IMG/VR virus record: IMGVR_UViG_3300020054_000557
Coordinates: 1 to 20,252 of that record
DNA length: 20,252 bases
From: a virus
Reading direction: 5' to 3' (one strand)
Made by a program: the position numbers and the translations under genes. The stretch's first letter is position 1. Every line of letters starts with the position of its first letter. This document shows positions 1 to 6,873 of this stretch, in pieces. The notes beneath the pieces are model-generated. The model worked only from the letters and a program-made list of their open reading frames with translations, was not told the origin of the DNA and did not search any database.

Positions 1-277
1 ATTCTTTCATACCCGCAATTGCATCTATACCGCGATGACCGCCGATATGCCATTCTATGATTTCATCATTTGAATAGTTTCGGTATTCTTTCCAATCATA
101 GATAGTAAAAGGTAGTCCTTTAGATGTTTGCATAGTCCATTCATACTGAACCTTATCTTCAACAGCACCGCGATAAGGTTCACCGCAGATTTTAACAAGA
201 TCGTTTACTGATGCATATACCACCTGTCCGTGGAAGCTTGTGCCATTAAAGGCATCTATGTTTTCAAGCCTTTTCAT
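1..277 (-). CDS. Hypothetical phage protein, N-terminal part, truncated by the window edge
   Basis: An open frame of 92 codons starts at an ATG at 277-275 and runs off the left end, so only the N-terminus is visible. The start overlaps the TGA stop of the preceding 77-aa gene (ATGA), a usual translational-coupling arrangement. The visible protein is hydrophilic and mixed in composition, rich in W, Y and H (for example FTIYDWKEYR and EWHIGGHRG), with no membrane segment or signal peptide. I do not recognise a domain. It is the last visible member of the small-gene run downstream of the DnaQ-type exonuclease, a position typical of accessory phage genes. The coupling and natural codon pattern make it a credible gene; its function is unknown. 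Confidence 0.65.
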   Translation of the reverse strand, partial: MKRLENIDAFNGTSFHGQVVYASVNDLVKICGEPYRGAVEDKVQYEWTMQTSKGLPFTIYDWKEYRNYSNDEIIEWHIGGHRGIDAIAGMKE

Positions 278-507
278 TTGTGTAATGTTACAAATTCACC
301 GAAGTGTTTGTCAAATACTTCGAGTAGGTTATCATAATCACCACCCATCATCTCGGCAGTAAGTTCACCTCTTTCATCAGGTTGGTAATGTAATTGCTTA
401 GCCAATTTTTGAGCCAAGCCAATCAATGCAAATGCATTTCCATCAGGTCCTTTTAGGTCAACATGGATCATTTCAGAACCTGGCATGGGATTAGTTGTTA
501 TTGCCAT
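274..507 (-). CDS. Small hypothetical phage protein (77 aa)
   Basis: Starts at an ATG one base after the TAA of the 98-aa gene upstream and ends in an ATGA overlap with the next gene, so it is tightly packed in a co-transcribed run. The protein is short, soluble and acidic. Its middle contains DLKGPDGNAFALIGLAQKLA (about residues 17-36), and its C-terminal half contains EMMGGDYDNLLEVFDKHFG, which looks amphipathic and helical. I have the impression of similar small proteins in other phage genomes but cannot name a family or function. There is no TM segment, cysteine cluster or known catalytic motif. Confidence 0.7.
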   Translation of the reverse strand: MAITTNPMPGSEMIHVDLKGPDGNAFALIGLAQKLAKQLHYQPDERGELTAEMMGGDYDNLLEVFDKHFGEFVTLHK

Positions 508-508
508 T

Positions 509-805
509 TTATCTACTTTTTACAGATTCAATTTTTGAGGTACCAGTATTGATCATCTTTGCAACTCGTCTCCATTCACCTTCATCCGCAACCCATTCAA
601 TGTCATGTTTAGGGTGTTTCATTTGCCAGTTTGAAAGTGCAAATCCACCACCGGACAATTTGAAGTCGCCTTGGTCATTTTTCTTAAACCTAAGGTAATG
701 TACATTATCACACATACAGCTTACCGTTTTGAAGATTACCTCTCGTGCACCTTTCTTTACCTTAATGAACGGAGGGTTTTGGAGTAGTTGTTGATATTTA
801 CTCAT
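509..805 (-). CDS. Hypothetical phage protein (98 aa)
   Basis: A basic protein from an ATG at 805-803. Positive residues are spread along its length (KVKKGARE near residue 16, RFKKNDQG near 39). A pair of cysteines in SCMCDN sits around residues 29-31, and there is a W/H-rich stretch in the second half. It follows the intrinsic terminator at 835-870, so it probably has its own promoter in the A/T-rich leader 806-834, although I could not pick a convincing box. The downstream 77-aa gene starts one base after its stop, so the two are likely co-translated. I recognise no family. Confidence 0.65.
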   Translation of the reverse strand: MSKYQQLLQNPPFIKVKKGAREVIFKTVSCMCDNVHYLRFKKNDQGDFKLSGGGFALSNWQMKHPKHDIEWVADEGEWRRVAKMINTGTSKIESVKSR

Positions 806-834
806 TGGTTCATTATTTAAATTAATTATAAAAC

Positions 835-870
835 ATAAAAAGAAAATCTGAAAGATTACTTTTCAGATTT
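835..870 (-). terminator. Intrinsic terminator overlapping the end of the 97-aa gene
   Basis: On the minus strand there is a perfect 10-bp inverted repeat AAATCTGAAA / TTTCAGATTT (861-870 and 844-853) around a 7-nt loop, followed at once by TCTTTTT. The first arm lies in the last codons of the 97-aa CDS, and its stop codon (856-858) is in the loop. The stem is AT-rich, so termination may be partial. Confidence 0.7.
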
Positions 871-1149
871 CCACTTTTCCATTTGTTCTTTTCGTCTTTC
901 TTGGATCTGGTCCCACTCCCATTTGTCATAAAGTGTATAAGAGTATTTCCATCCGCAGTCGTCATCATAATCATCGTCTTCGACTACGACAACTGAATGG
1001 CCTAAAATTTCCTGGAGAGCACCAAGGTTAACTGAATTCCAATAACCGAATCTAAGATAGTTGTGGTTACCGCCACCCCAGACTCTTCCGATTTCAAATT
1101 GACCGAACTTTTCTTCGATCTTCTTAAGTGTTGAGATATCTATTTTCAT
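856..1149 (-). CDS. Hypothetical phage protein (97 aa)
   Basis: The ATG overlaps the stop of the upstream 64-aa gene by one base (TAATG), indicating coupled translation. The N-terminal third looks helical and basic. It is followed by a glycine-rich segment VWGGGNHNYLRFGYW (about 23-37), a strongly acidic patch VVEDDDYDDDCGW (about 55-67), and a charged C-terminal helix rich in R, K, E and W. There is no membrane segment. I do not recognise the family. The last codons also form one arm of an intrinsic terminator, so the two-gene unit of 64 aa and 97 aa probably ends here. Confidence 0.7.
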   Translation of the reverse strand: MKIDISTLKKIEEKFGQFEIGRVWGGGNHNYLRFGYWNSVNLGALQEILGHSVVVVEDDDYDDDCGWKYSYTLYDKWEWDQIQERRKEQMEKWKSEK

Positions 1150-1343
1150 TACATTGACATATAAGTTTCAGACTGAGTCCATTGTTGGTACCACTCATCA
1201 TGAGCCTCGGTAACTTCGGACTTTTGAATTCCTTTGTGATAAACCTGGTTACCAAAGACGGCACCTAAATTGACCGTGTTTTTAGTTTCACGGGTGATGC
1301 GGTAGAATCCGCCATCATACTTTACAATAGTTCCTTTTTCCAT
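1149..1343 (-). CDS. Small hypothetical phage protein (64 aa)
   Basis: Opens at an ATG at 1343-1341 after an 85-nt A/T-rich gap that follows the DnaQ-type exonuclease gene, and ends in a TAATG overlap with the 97-aa gene. The N-terminal half reads as a small beta-rich unit (GTIVKYDGGFYRITRETKNT, residues 4-23), of the kind seen in small SH3-like phage proteins, but this is only an impression from the hydrophobic alternation. The C-terminus is helical and W/Q-rich. Its function is unknown. The gap upstream holds the A/T-rich run GTATTATATTTATAATA, which may carry its promoter. Confidence 0.6.
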   Translation of the reverse strand: MEKGTIVKYDGGFYRITRETKNTVNLGAVFGNQVYHKGIQKSEVTEAHDEWYQQWTQSETYMSM

Positions 1344-1428
1344 TTCCGTTTTGTATATTATAAATATAATACAAATTGTTGGGAAATAAAAATTTTTCTA
1401 GGACTTTTTTCAAAAAGTTATTAACAAT

Positions 1429-2223
1429 TTAAAATGGGGCTTCAGTCTCCGCCTTCATCTTTTCCATAAGTTTACGAGCAATGATTTTGGTTTCCTTTGA
1501 GAACTCTCCTTTATCAATCATCCATTCAATGTAACGAGAATCCGCTTCATATACTTCACGGAAAGGTTTACCGCTCCACTTACCAAAGTTAAATACAATT
1601 TCTTTCTTACCGTTAATCTCGGCAAACTTAAACTTACCGCTTAGGTCAACTTGAGACTGGCGAGACTCATTAACCACTTTATCAATTTCTTCAACTGTTT
1701 GTGGCATATCATAAAGTTTGCGTTGAGCCTGGAAGATTTCCATTGTTGCGCGAATATCATTCTCTGCACGGTGTGCGTCTTCTAAAGTCTTACCTGTGTA
1801 TTTTGTATAAGCTGTACTAAGATCTCTCCGTTCATACTTTGAGTAAATAAGGAAAGGGTCAATAACAGCTCGGTTACGGTGGTTAAATACAATACCAGCT
1901 CTCATAAGTTCTTCAGTAAGCATTGGGATATCAAAGTAAAGTGCATTATATCCACCAAGGTCAGAATCACTTATAAAGTCTACAACTTCTTTAGCAATAT
2001 ATTCAAACATCGGTTGATCCGTAAGTGTGTCTGGTGTGATGCCATGTTTATCAATCGCCTCTTGTCTCCACTCAACATTTGTGCCGGGATTTACAAGAGA
2101 ATAAAAGCGATCGGTTTCGTTTCCATCAAGATCGGTCTTTATCATACAAATCTCAATAATACGATCCTTTGCTGTGTTTACTCCTGTGGTTTCCAAATCA
2201 AACCATACAATACTTTTATCCAT
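1429..2223 (-). CDS. DnaQ-like DEDDh 3'-5' exonuclease with an added C-terminal domain
   Basis: Predicted to remove nucleotides from DNA 3' ends in replication, repair or host DNA breakdown. The DEDDh signature is complete: Exo I FDLETTG with D9 and E11, Exo II in GYNALYFDIPML with D98, and Exo III HRAEND with H151 and D156. Residues 1 to about 170 form the RNase H-fold exonuclease. Residues about 200-250 hold a second unit with FNFGKWSGKPFREV followed by YIEWMI, which resembles the short DUF3820/ExoX-type C-terminal domain attached to many DnaQ-like exonucleases. It is not an obvious copy of T4 DexA. The 77-nt leader upstream carries TAACCTGTTA, also present before the RNase H gene. Activity is highly likely from the intact residues; the precise pathway is inferred. 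Confidence 0.9.
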   Translation of the reverse strand: MDKSIVWFDLETTGVNTAKDRIIEICMIKTDLDGNETDRFYSLVNPGTNVEWRQEAIDKHGITPDTLTDQPMFEYIAKEVVDFISDSDLGGYNALYFDIPMLTEELMRAGIVFNHRNRAVIDPFLIYSKYERRDLSTAYTKYTGKTLEDAHRAENDIRATMEIFQAQRKLYDMPQTVEEIDKVVNESRQSQVDLSGKFKFAEINGKKEIVFNFGKWSGKPFREVYEADSRYIEWMIDKGEFSKETKIIARKLMEKMKAETEAPF

Positions 2224-2266
2224 AATTACTATACTTTTTTCTGAACTATCTGTTAATTTTATATAG

Positions 2267-2276
2267 TAACAGGTTA
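2267..2276 (-). promoter_or_regulatory. Shared element TAACCTGTTA upstream of the DnaQ-like gene
   Basis: Coding-strand TAACCTGTTA, a short quasi-palindrome (TAAC-N2-GTTA), lies 43 nt before the ATG and is followed directly by CTATATAAAAT. The identical 10-mer occurs before the RNase H gene at 20057-20066, there followed by TATTTAAATAA. This suggests a common early/middle promoter or operator for nucleic-acid metabolism genes. There is no experimental support. Confidence 0.35.
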
Positions 2277-2300
2277 ACTTAGTTTTAAGAAAATAAAATA

Positions 2301-5300
2301 TTAATCTTCAGGAATGACAATCTTAATAGACTGTATAGAAGCAGGAAGCATACCCATAGTAGATTCGAGTCTTCCCATTGTTGAATTAAGTCGCGCAAGG
2401 CTACTTTTTAAACCAGATTGACTTTGTGCACCTGTAGTTCCACCCTCAGCAGTTCCACCTTCGGCTTCAGCACCTCCGCCTGCTTGCTCAGCTAAAAGAT
2501 CTCTGATTTGTTCTACTGCATCTGCTAACGCGGAATATGCTTGTGTATTTCTACCAAGTTCACTAGCACCACTAAAGAGACTTGCCATTGCATCTGCTTT
2601 GTAAATATCAACTGAATTAATTACATTTGCAATTTTTTCTAAGTCGGTACCTGCTTTACTTAGTGAACCGTCATTTACTGCGTCTGATAAATCCTTAACC
2701 CATTCACCAAAATGGTCCATCTCAGATCTTAACTCTGCTCTTTCATAATTTGCAGTGAACGCATCGGCAATAGAATTAAATAAAGTTGTAATAGATTTAG
2801 CGGTAGCTGCAGGATCGTCCAAACTTGCAAATTTTGATAAACCTTCTGCGATGTTCATAAGTTCTTCACCAGCACCTTGAACATTTTCAATACCTTTCTG
2901 AACTAAGTTTTCATCCCATGACACAAGACCAAAGAAAGTACTATCAGTTACTTCCTTACCACCAATCACAGCAAAGGCATCTCCTACAAAAGTTAGTGAC
3001 TTAGATATAGCGGTTCCTAAAATATCCCAATCTACCTTTTGATCTATTAGTTTTTGGAATGTTTCCAATCCTGTTGCAATGTTCATGAGTTCTGTTCCAG
3101 CACCCTGAACTGCTTCAACACCTTTTGCAATTTTGTTCTCATCCCAACTAAATATAAACCAGCCATCCTTTTCTTCCTTACCACCAATTACAGCAAATGC
3201 ATCACCTACGAATGTTAATGAATTTGTTACTGCTTTGGCTAAATCACCGTCTTCTGCAAAGTCTACCTCTTGTTTAATTAATTCTTGAAATGATTTGAGC
3301 CCTTGGGCAATGTTTGTTAATTCAGTACCTGCGCCCTTAACTGCATCAATACCTTTTTCAACAAGGTTCTCATCCCAGCTAAACGGACCCCAACCATCTT
3401 GAACTTCCATACCACCAATTGTAGCAAATGCTTTACTAACGAATCCTAATGAATCTTTAATTGCTATGGCTAAAAATCCATCACTCTTAAAAGCCTCCTC
3501 TGTAAGTCCATACTTTTTTCTAAGATCAAGGAATCCTGCTAAACCTTCAGTAATATCTTTAAGTGCTTTACCTGATCCTTTAACTGCATCAATACCTTTC
3601 TCTACATTATTTTCATCCCATTGAAATAAACCAAACATGGCAGAGTCTGAAGTCTCATTAGCACCAATTGCAGCAAAAGCAGAATTTAAGAAACCTAATG
3701 TTTCGGTTATTGCAGTATTAAGATACCCACCGTCTTTAAATGCATCACCATCTAATCCGTATTTCTTTTTAAGATCTAAGAATGCACCTAAACCTTTTGT
3801 AATTTCCATAAGAGCTTTGCCGGAATCCATAACAGAATCGATACCTCTTTCGGTTGCATTAGGACTGAACGTGTTTCCGAATATTGCACCAAATAAACCA
3901 CCAGGGCTTGCAGGTTCTCCACCAGCCTGAGCGAATGCTCCACTAACAGATCCTAAAGCTATTGCGAGTTCTTTTGAATCATCTTCAGTAAATCCTACGT
4001 CCTTAAATGCAGATAAGCCTTTAGACAATTCCTGTAAAGCCAACCCGGCACCTGCATACATAGCGGATGCCGCAAGACCAGATCCACTCTGAATAACCCT
4101 GGTAAATAATCCACCTATCATACCAAACACGCCACTTTCAGGATTTATTCCAGAGAATGCCATTGCAACGGCTCCTAATGTAGTAGCAAGATCTTTAGAA
4201 TCTTGTTCTGAAAAATCTAAATCTTTCATGGCCTGAAGACCTGGTGCTAACAAAAGTAAAGATCCACCAGCAGCAGCATAAAGAGCAGGGCCTAACAATA
4301 CGGCTCCTGCCGATCCTGCAACTGCCAACCCAGCTAATGCCATTATACCACCTACTGCCAATAGGACTCCACTTTGTATTCCAATGTCTCCTAATGACAT
4401 CCCTTTAGTAGCATCAGCAAAAGGAACATAACCCATATTAAACACGAGTAATCCAATACCATTTACTGCTAGCGACAATGCACCTTGTAAAATATTATTT
4501 ACGCCAAATTTACCAACTAATGCGATGGCAGTTCCAATTCCTAGTATAGTAATACTTTGAATGAGTATATCACCAATACCAACAGTTGATGGGAAGGCTG
4601 CTGCAAATAGAGCATAACCTAATCCAAATACAACAAGACCTAATCCTATTATACTTAATGTCCCAGCTCCTCTTTTAATATTCTTTGACATCTTCTTACT
4701 TCCTAATAATGATACAGCCCCACCTATAAGTAGGATAGATAATGTCATTCCAATTAAGACTGCAGGCTGCATAAGAACAATCATAGAAGCTAAAGCTGCT
4801 ACTGCTAAACCAATACCAAATGCCAATAGTCCTTCAGCCATCACAGTAAGAGCCCGTGACCCTCTCTTAATTCTTTTACTAAACTTTTTGCCACCTAACA
4901 AATAAAATACACCTCCCATAATGAAAAGCGTTGGTATAAGTATTGGAAGACCAATAAGTCCTACTAGGATAAGAGGAGTTGATAATGCAAGAGCTGTTGC
5001 AAATTTCATTATAGCACCACCCATAGAGTCTAAAGCATCAATTCCTTTTTGCACCTTCTTAACATCAAACTGTTCAAATTTTTCAAATGATTTGACTACA
5101 AAATCAAGGAATTTATCTACTGCCTTTTTTGGTACAATAGTCCAAAGTAACATAGCTTTACCTGTAAGTAAAGCACCCATTCCTAAATCTTTTAATGCTT
5201 GTGCACCACTACCTTTGATCTTTCCAGCACCTTTATCTGTTCCACTGCTTTTGGATGTAGAGGCTTTTGCAATTAATTCTAAATTCTTGGAATCTTTATT

Positions 5301-5606
5301 ACCGAAAATTCTATCGACTGCATTTTGTCTAAGTCTGGCGAAGGCGAATGATTTACTCTGCTCAGCTTCCTGTGCTTGTACTTCTAATTGCCGCCCTAAA
5401 ATAAATTCAATATTTCTTAAGCTAACTAATTGTTGCTGGGATGTAGCTAAGATTTGTGCACTGAGCGCATCGCCACCATTACTGGAATTGCCCATCCCTT
5501 GAACAATGAATTCTTCAATTTTTTTGATGCTTTCATTAGTTTCATTTGCATAAGCCTCTATTTTTGATAGAGGGCTCATTAAGTCCTTAAGAGTTACAGC
5601 CGCCAT
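2301..5606 (-). CDS. Tail tape-measure-like protein with two families of internal repeats
   Basis: At 1101 aa this is the longest protein here. It follows the gp26/gp51-type gene, the position expected for the protein that sets tail length and occupies the tube lumen. Residues 1-200 are helical and Q/K/E-rich. Residues about 205-455 are highly hydrophobic, with at least three similar units of about 63 aa built around LLGxKKxSKxIKRG and a following glycine-rich hydrophobic helix. Residues about 455-955 hold about seven degenerate repeats of 60-81 aa. The clearest five begin with or near W-DENxVxKGI and contain GAGTELxNIAxGL and SLTFVGDAFAVIGG. The C-terminus ends in a Q/S/G-rich linker and a short helix. 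Hydrophobic segments plus helical repeats fit tape-measure proteins. A multi-pass membrane protein is the alternative, made less likely by the context. Confidence 0.75.
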   Translation of the reverse strand: MAAVTLKDLMSPLSKIEAYANETNESIKKIEEFIVQGMGNSSNGGDALSAQILATSQQQLVSLRNIEFILGRQLEVQAQEAEQSKSFAFARLRQNAVDRIFGNKDSKNLELIAKASTSKSSGTDKGAGKIKGSGAQALKDLGMGALLTGKAMLLWTIVPKKAVDKFLDFVVKSFEKFEQFDVKKVQKGIDALDSMGGAIMKFATALALSTPLILVGLIGLPILIPTLFIMGGVFYLLGGKKFSKRIKRGSRALTVMAEGLLAFGIGLAVAALASMIVLMQPAVLIGMTLSILLIGGAVSLLGSKKMSKNIKRGAGTLSIIGLGLVVFGLGYALFAAAFPSTVGIGDILIQSITILGIGTAIALVGKFGVNNILQGALSLAVNGIGLLVFNMGYVPFADATKGMSLGDIGIQSGVLLAVGGIMALAGLAVAGSAGAVLLGPALYAAAGGSLLLLAPGLQAMKDLDFSEQDSKDLATTLGAVAMAFSGINPESGVFGMIGGLFTRVIQSGSGLAASAMYAGAGLALQELSKGLSAFKDVGFTEDDSKELAIALGSVSGAFAQAGGEPASPGGLFGAIFGNTFSPNATERGIDSVMDSGKALMEITKGLGAFLDLKKKYGLDGDAFKDGGYLNTAITETLGFLNSAFAAIGANETSDSAMFGLFQWDENNVEKGIDAVKGSGKALKDITEGLAGFLDLRKKYGLTEEAFKSDGFLAIAIKDSLGFVSKAFATIGGMEVQDGWGPFSWDENLVEKGIDAVKGAGTELTNIAQGLKSFQELIKQEVDFAEDGDLAKAVTNSLTFVGDAFAVIGGKEEKDGWFIFSWDENKIAKGVEAVQGAGTELMNIATGLETFQKLIDQKVDWDILGTAISKSLTFVGDAFAVIGGKEVTDSTFFGLVSWDENLVQKGIENVQGAGEELMNIAEGLSKFASLDDPAATAKSITTLFNSIADAFTANYERAELRSEMDHFGEWVKDLSDAVNDGSLSKAGTDLEKIANVINSVDIYKADAMASLFSGASELGRNTQAYSALADAVEQIRDLLAEQAGGGAEAEGGTAEGGTTGAQSQSGLKSSLARLNSTMGRLESTMGMLPASIQSIKIVIPED
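2742..4253 (-). repeat. Coding tandem repeats in the C-terminal half of the tape-measure-like gene
   Basis: Five clear units begin near 3860, 3617, 3374, 3143 and 2914, spaced 229-243 nt, giving modules of about 76-81 aa. Two more divergent units (GLSAFKDVGFTEDDSKEL and GLQAMKDLDFSEQDSKDL) lie before them. Conserved points are DENxVxKGI, GAGxELxNI and FVGDAFAVIGG. Divergence between units shows old duplications under protein-level selection rather than a recent DNA repeat. Confidence 0.85.
4407..4904 (-). repeat. Hydrophobic internal repeats, about 63 aa each, in the tape-measure-like gene
   Basis: Three related segments start near residues 235, 298 and 362. The first two share LLGxKKxSKxIKRG, then a small-residue hydrophobic helix with GLxxFGxG. 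The third is more diverged (LVGKFGVNNILQGALSLAVN, then GLLVFNMGY). They make up the putative membrane-active portion. Confidence 0.65.
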
Positions 5607-5616
5607 AGTATATTTA

Positions 5617-5871
5617 TTAGAACTTAGGCATGCTTATTTTAGGCATTGATGGAGTTTTGTATGAAGACATACTTTTACTCATTTTATTTTGCATTCCGGA
5701 CATACTCTTATATTGATCATCATAAGAAGACGTTTGTTTCTTTTCATCATCATTACGTTCTTTGATGATTTCATTAAACATTTCAAGAGTATACTCGTAT
5801 TCATAGAAAGGTAGCAAATCCAACTCAGACGGTTGGAGATGCAACTTTTCCAATAAAAGAACTCTTATCTT
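5617..5871 (-). CDS. Candidate +1 frameshift extension of the gp26-like protein (84 codons)
   Basis: This is the frame +1 to the end of the gp26-like gene. It begins at the AAG straddling that gene's stop and ends with TAA 10 nt before the tape-measure gene. The 84-residue product begins KIRVLLLEKLHLQPSELDLL, continues with an E/Y/N-rich helical stretch, and ends in an S/M/K/P-rich tail. The frame stays open upstream as far as 5997, but only non-ATG starts (TTG, GTG) or an ATG deep in the neighbouring gene are available. The product of the overlapped part is an R/S-rich out-of-frame type sequence. Fusion by a +1 slip would give a 417-aa protein, like gpGT-type tail chaperones made before the tape measure. 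An independent gene using a TTG start is the alternative. Confidence 0.55.
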   Translation of the reverse strand, partial: KIRVLLLEKLHLQPSELDLLPFYEYEYTLEMFNEIIKERNDDEKKQTSSYDDQYKSMSGMQNKMSKSMSSYKTPSMPKISMPKF

Positions 5872-5878
5872 AAAGAAG
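5869..5878 (-). promoter_or_regulatory. Candidate +1 ribosomal frameshift site CTT-CTT-TAA-G
   Basis: The last sense codons of the gp26-like gene are CTT CTT, followed by TAA and G. With CTT in the P site and a stop in the A site, tRNA-Leu can re-pair on TTT and resume at AAG. This is the same geometry as the bacterial prfB (RF2) CUU-UGA shift. No Shine-Dalgarno-like stimulator sits at the short prfB distance; the nearest AGG is about 17 nt upstream of the final CTT. Confidence 0.5.
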
Positions 5879-6871
5879 TTCAGAAGTGATATCCTGAATA
5901 ATAAAGAGAGCCTTGACGCCGCCGGGAAAGGAAAGCGGGACTGTGACCTCCGCATCACAACTTTCACATGGATAGACAAACTCAGGCTTGACTCCAATTT
6001 TCGCTTTTTCTACAAGTCTATAAACAATTGAATATTTACTTGCATCCCAACCTTGGAAATTGGTTATAGCAGAAAAGATTTCATTATCATTAAAACCTCT
6101 CCATTCTCTTTGTACATAAGGAAGCACAGTAAGAGATGCTTTATCCCAAGATTTATTTTCCTCTTCACGTTTTCTAATCCAATTAGTAATAGCTCTCATT
6201 ACTCCGATCGTAGGTGGTGCTAATGTAATCTCTCCATGATTTTTAGTAGGAATTGTATAGCACTTATTTTGATAATCATAATATTTTTCTAATAGTTCAT
6301 CAGTTTCCTGGAATTGTAGATTAGATGTTTTAAGCTCTACGGATTCCTGAGATTTACAGCTAGGAGTGGAACATCCTTTTTTACCAATTGGCATCATAAG
6401 TTTATTTTCACCTTGCTTAAACGTAAGTTCTCTAATTGATAAAATAAGGTAAATTCTATCTTCTTCCAATACGTCTCTATAAGATCCTCTCTGTGTACCG
6501 TACATTATTTTAGTACAATTAACAAGAATAGAATTTAACTTTTCATCTACATCTAAGATGTTATCCTCATCTACTGTTGAAAAATCTCTAATCTCACCAA
6601 CTCTTGCGGCTCTGATATGAATTTCAAAATCTTCTCTATAGAAACGCCCACCCGATGGGAACTGTGTTAAATCTAATTTAACATGCCCAGCCAATGATTG
6701 TATTCTTTTAATTTCTGGATCATCAGGTGAAACTACACCAGAACCTCTAGTTGTGTCAACTTTACCTAGCTCTTTAATAGTACCGCTTTCATCAGTTACT
6801 ACAGCAGCAGTATCCTGAATACTTTCAGCTGCTTCAAATTCCTTTTTAATATTGTCCTCGTGACTACTCAT
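5870..6871 (-). CDS. T4 gp26/gp51-family baseplate hub or tail-assembly protein
   Basis: This 333-aa protein has the look of the T4 baseplate protein family (gp26/gp51, Pfam T4_baseplate). It has an N-terminal disordered charged region (1-60), then LDLTQFPSGGRFYREDFEI (67-85) and RAARVGEIRDFSTVDEDNIL, then a VNCTKIM segment near 118, as in the 'LPSkGlfY' and 'dILT...sCi' patterns of that family. Cysteines C167, C172, C302 and C305 could bind zinc. In T4 these proteins act in assembly of the baseplate hub. Here the gene precedes the tape-measure gene, where other tailed phages place tape-measure chaperones. The ATG is 2 nt after the GIY-YIG ORF stop, so translation is probably coupled. The 3' end overlaps a second frame, discussed under the frameshift site. 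Confidence 0.7.
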   Translation of the reverse strand: MSSHEDNIKKEFEAAESIQDTAAVVTDESGTIKELGKVDTTRGSGVVSPDDPEIKRIQSLAGHVKLDLTQFPSGGRFYREDFEIHIRAARVGEIRDFSTVDEDNILDVDEKLNSILVNCTKIMYGTQRGSYRDVLEEDRIYLILSIRELTFKQGENKLMMPIGKKGCSTPSCKSQESVELKTSNLQFQETDELLEKYYDYQNKCYTIPTKNHGEITLAPPTIGVMRAITNWIRKREEENKSWDKASLTVLPYVQREWRGFNDNEIFSAITNFQGWDASKYSIVYRLVEKAKIGVKPEFVYPCESCDAEVTVPLSFPGGVKALFIIQDITSELL

Positions 6872-6873
6872 AA

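Noticed and set aside
1344-1428. Possible terminator after the DnaQ-like gene (ACTTTTTGAAAAAAGT and AAATTGTT/AACAATTT)
   Set aside because: The short stem has almost no loop and only A-T pairs, and the longer repeat is separated by roughly 45 nt. There is no T tract following a stable hairpin. I treat the gap as A/T-rich leader for the 64-aa gene.
2224-2300. Hairpin between tape-measure-like and DnaQ-like genes as a terminator
   Set aside because: The imperfect pairing (AACTA/TAGTT and CTGTTA/TAACAG) has a large asymmetric bulge and is followed by A residues rather than T on the transcribed strand. It is more likely part of a regulatory leader, if it has any role.
2742-4253. Repetitive pattern that might be a CRISPR or other DNA repeat array
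   Set aside because: Units are 229-243 nt apart, diverged at the nucleotide level and conserved at protein level within one long reading frame. They are protein repeats, not a repeat-spacer array.
4921-5502. 193-aa plus-strand ORF opposite the tape-measure-like gene
   Set aside because: Antisense shadow: the opposite strand carries a long, repeat-containing protein in the expected late-gene order, and the plus-strand product is a low-quality S/P/I-rich sequence. All other plus-strand ORFs (for example 1879-2244, 3637-3930, 11532-11798, 18838-19170) were rejected for the same reason.
5617-5997. 126-aa ORF as an independent gene starting at 5997
   Set aside because: Its first codon is TTG, and its first 42 residues lie inside the gp26-like gene and read as an R/S-rich out-of-frame product. 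The part after the gp26-like stop is better explained as a frameshift extension, so only 5617-5871 is listed.
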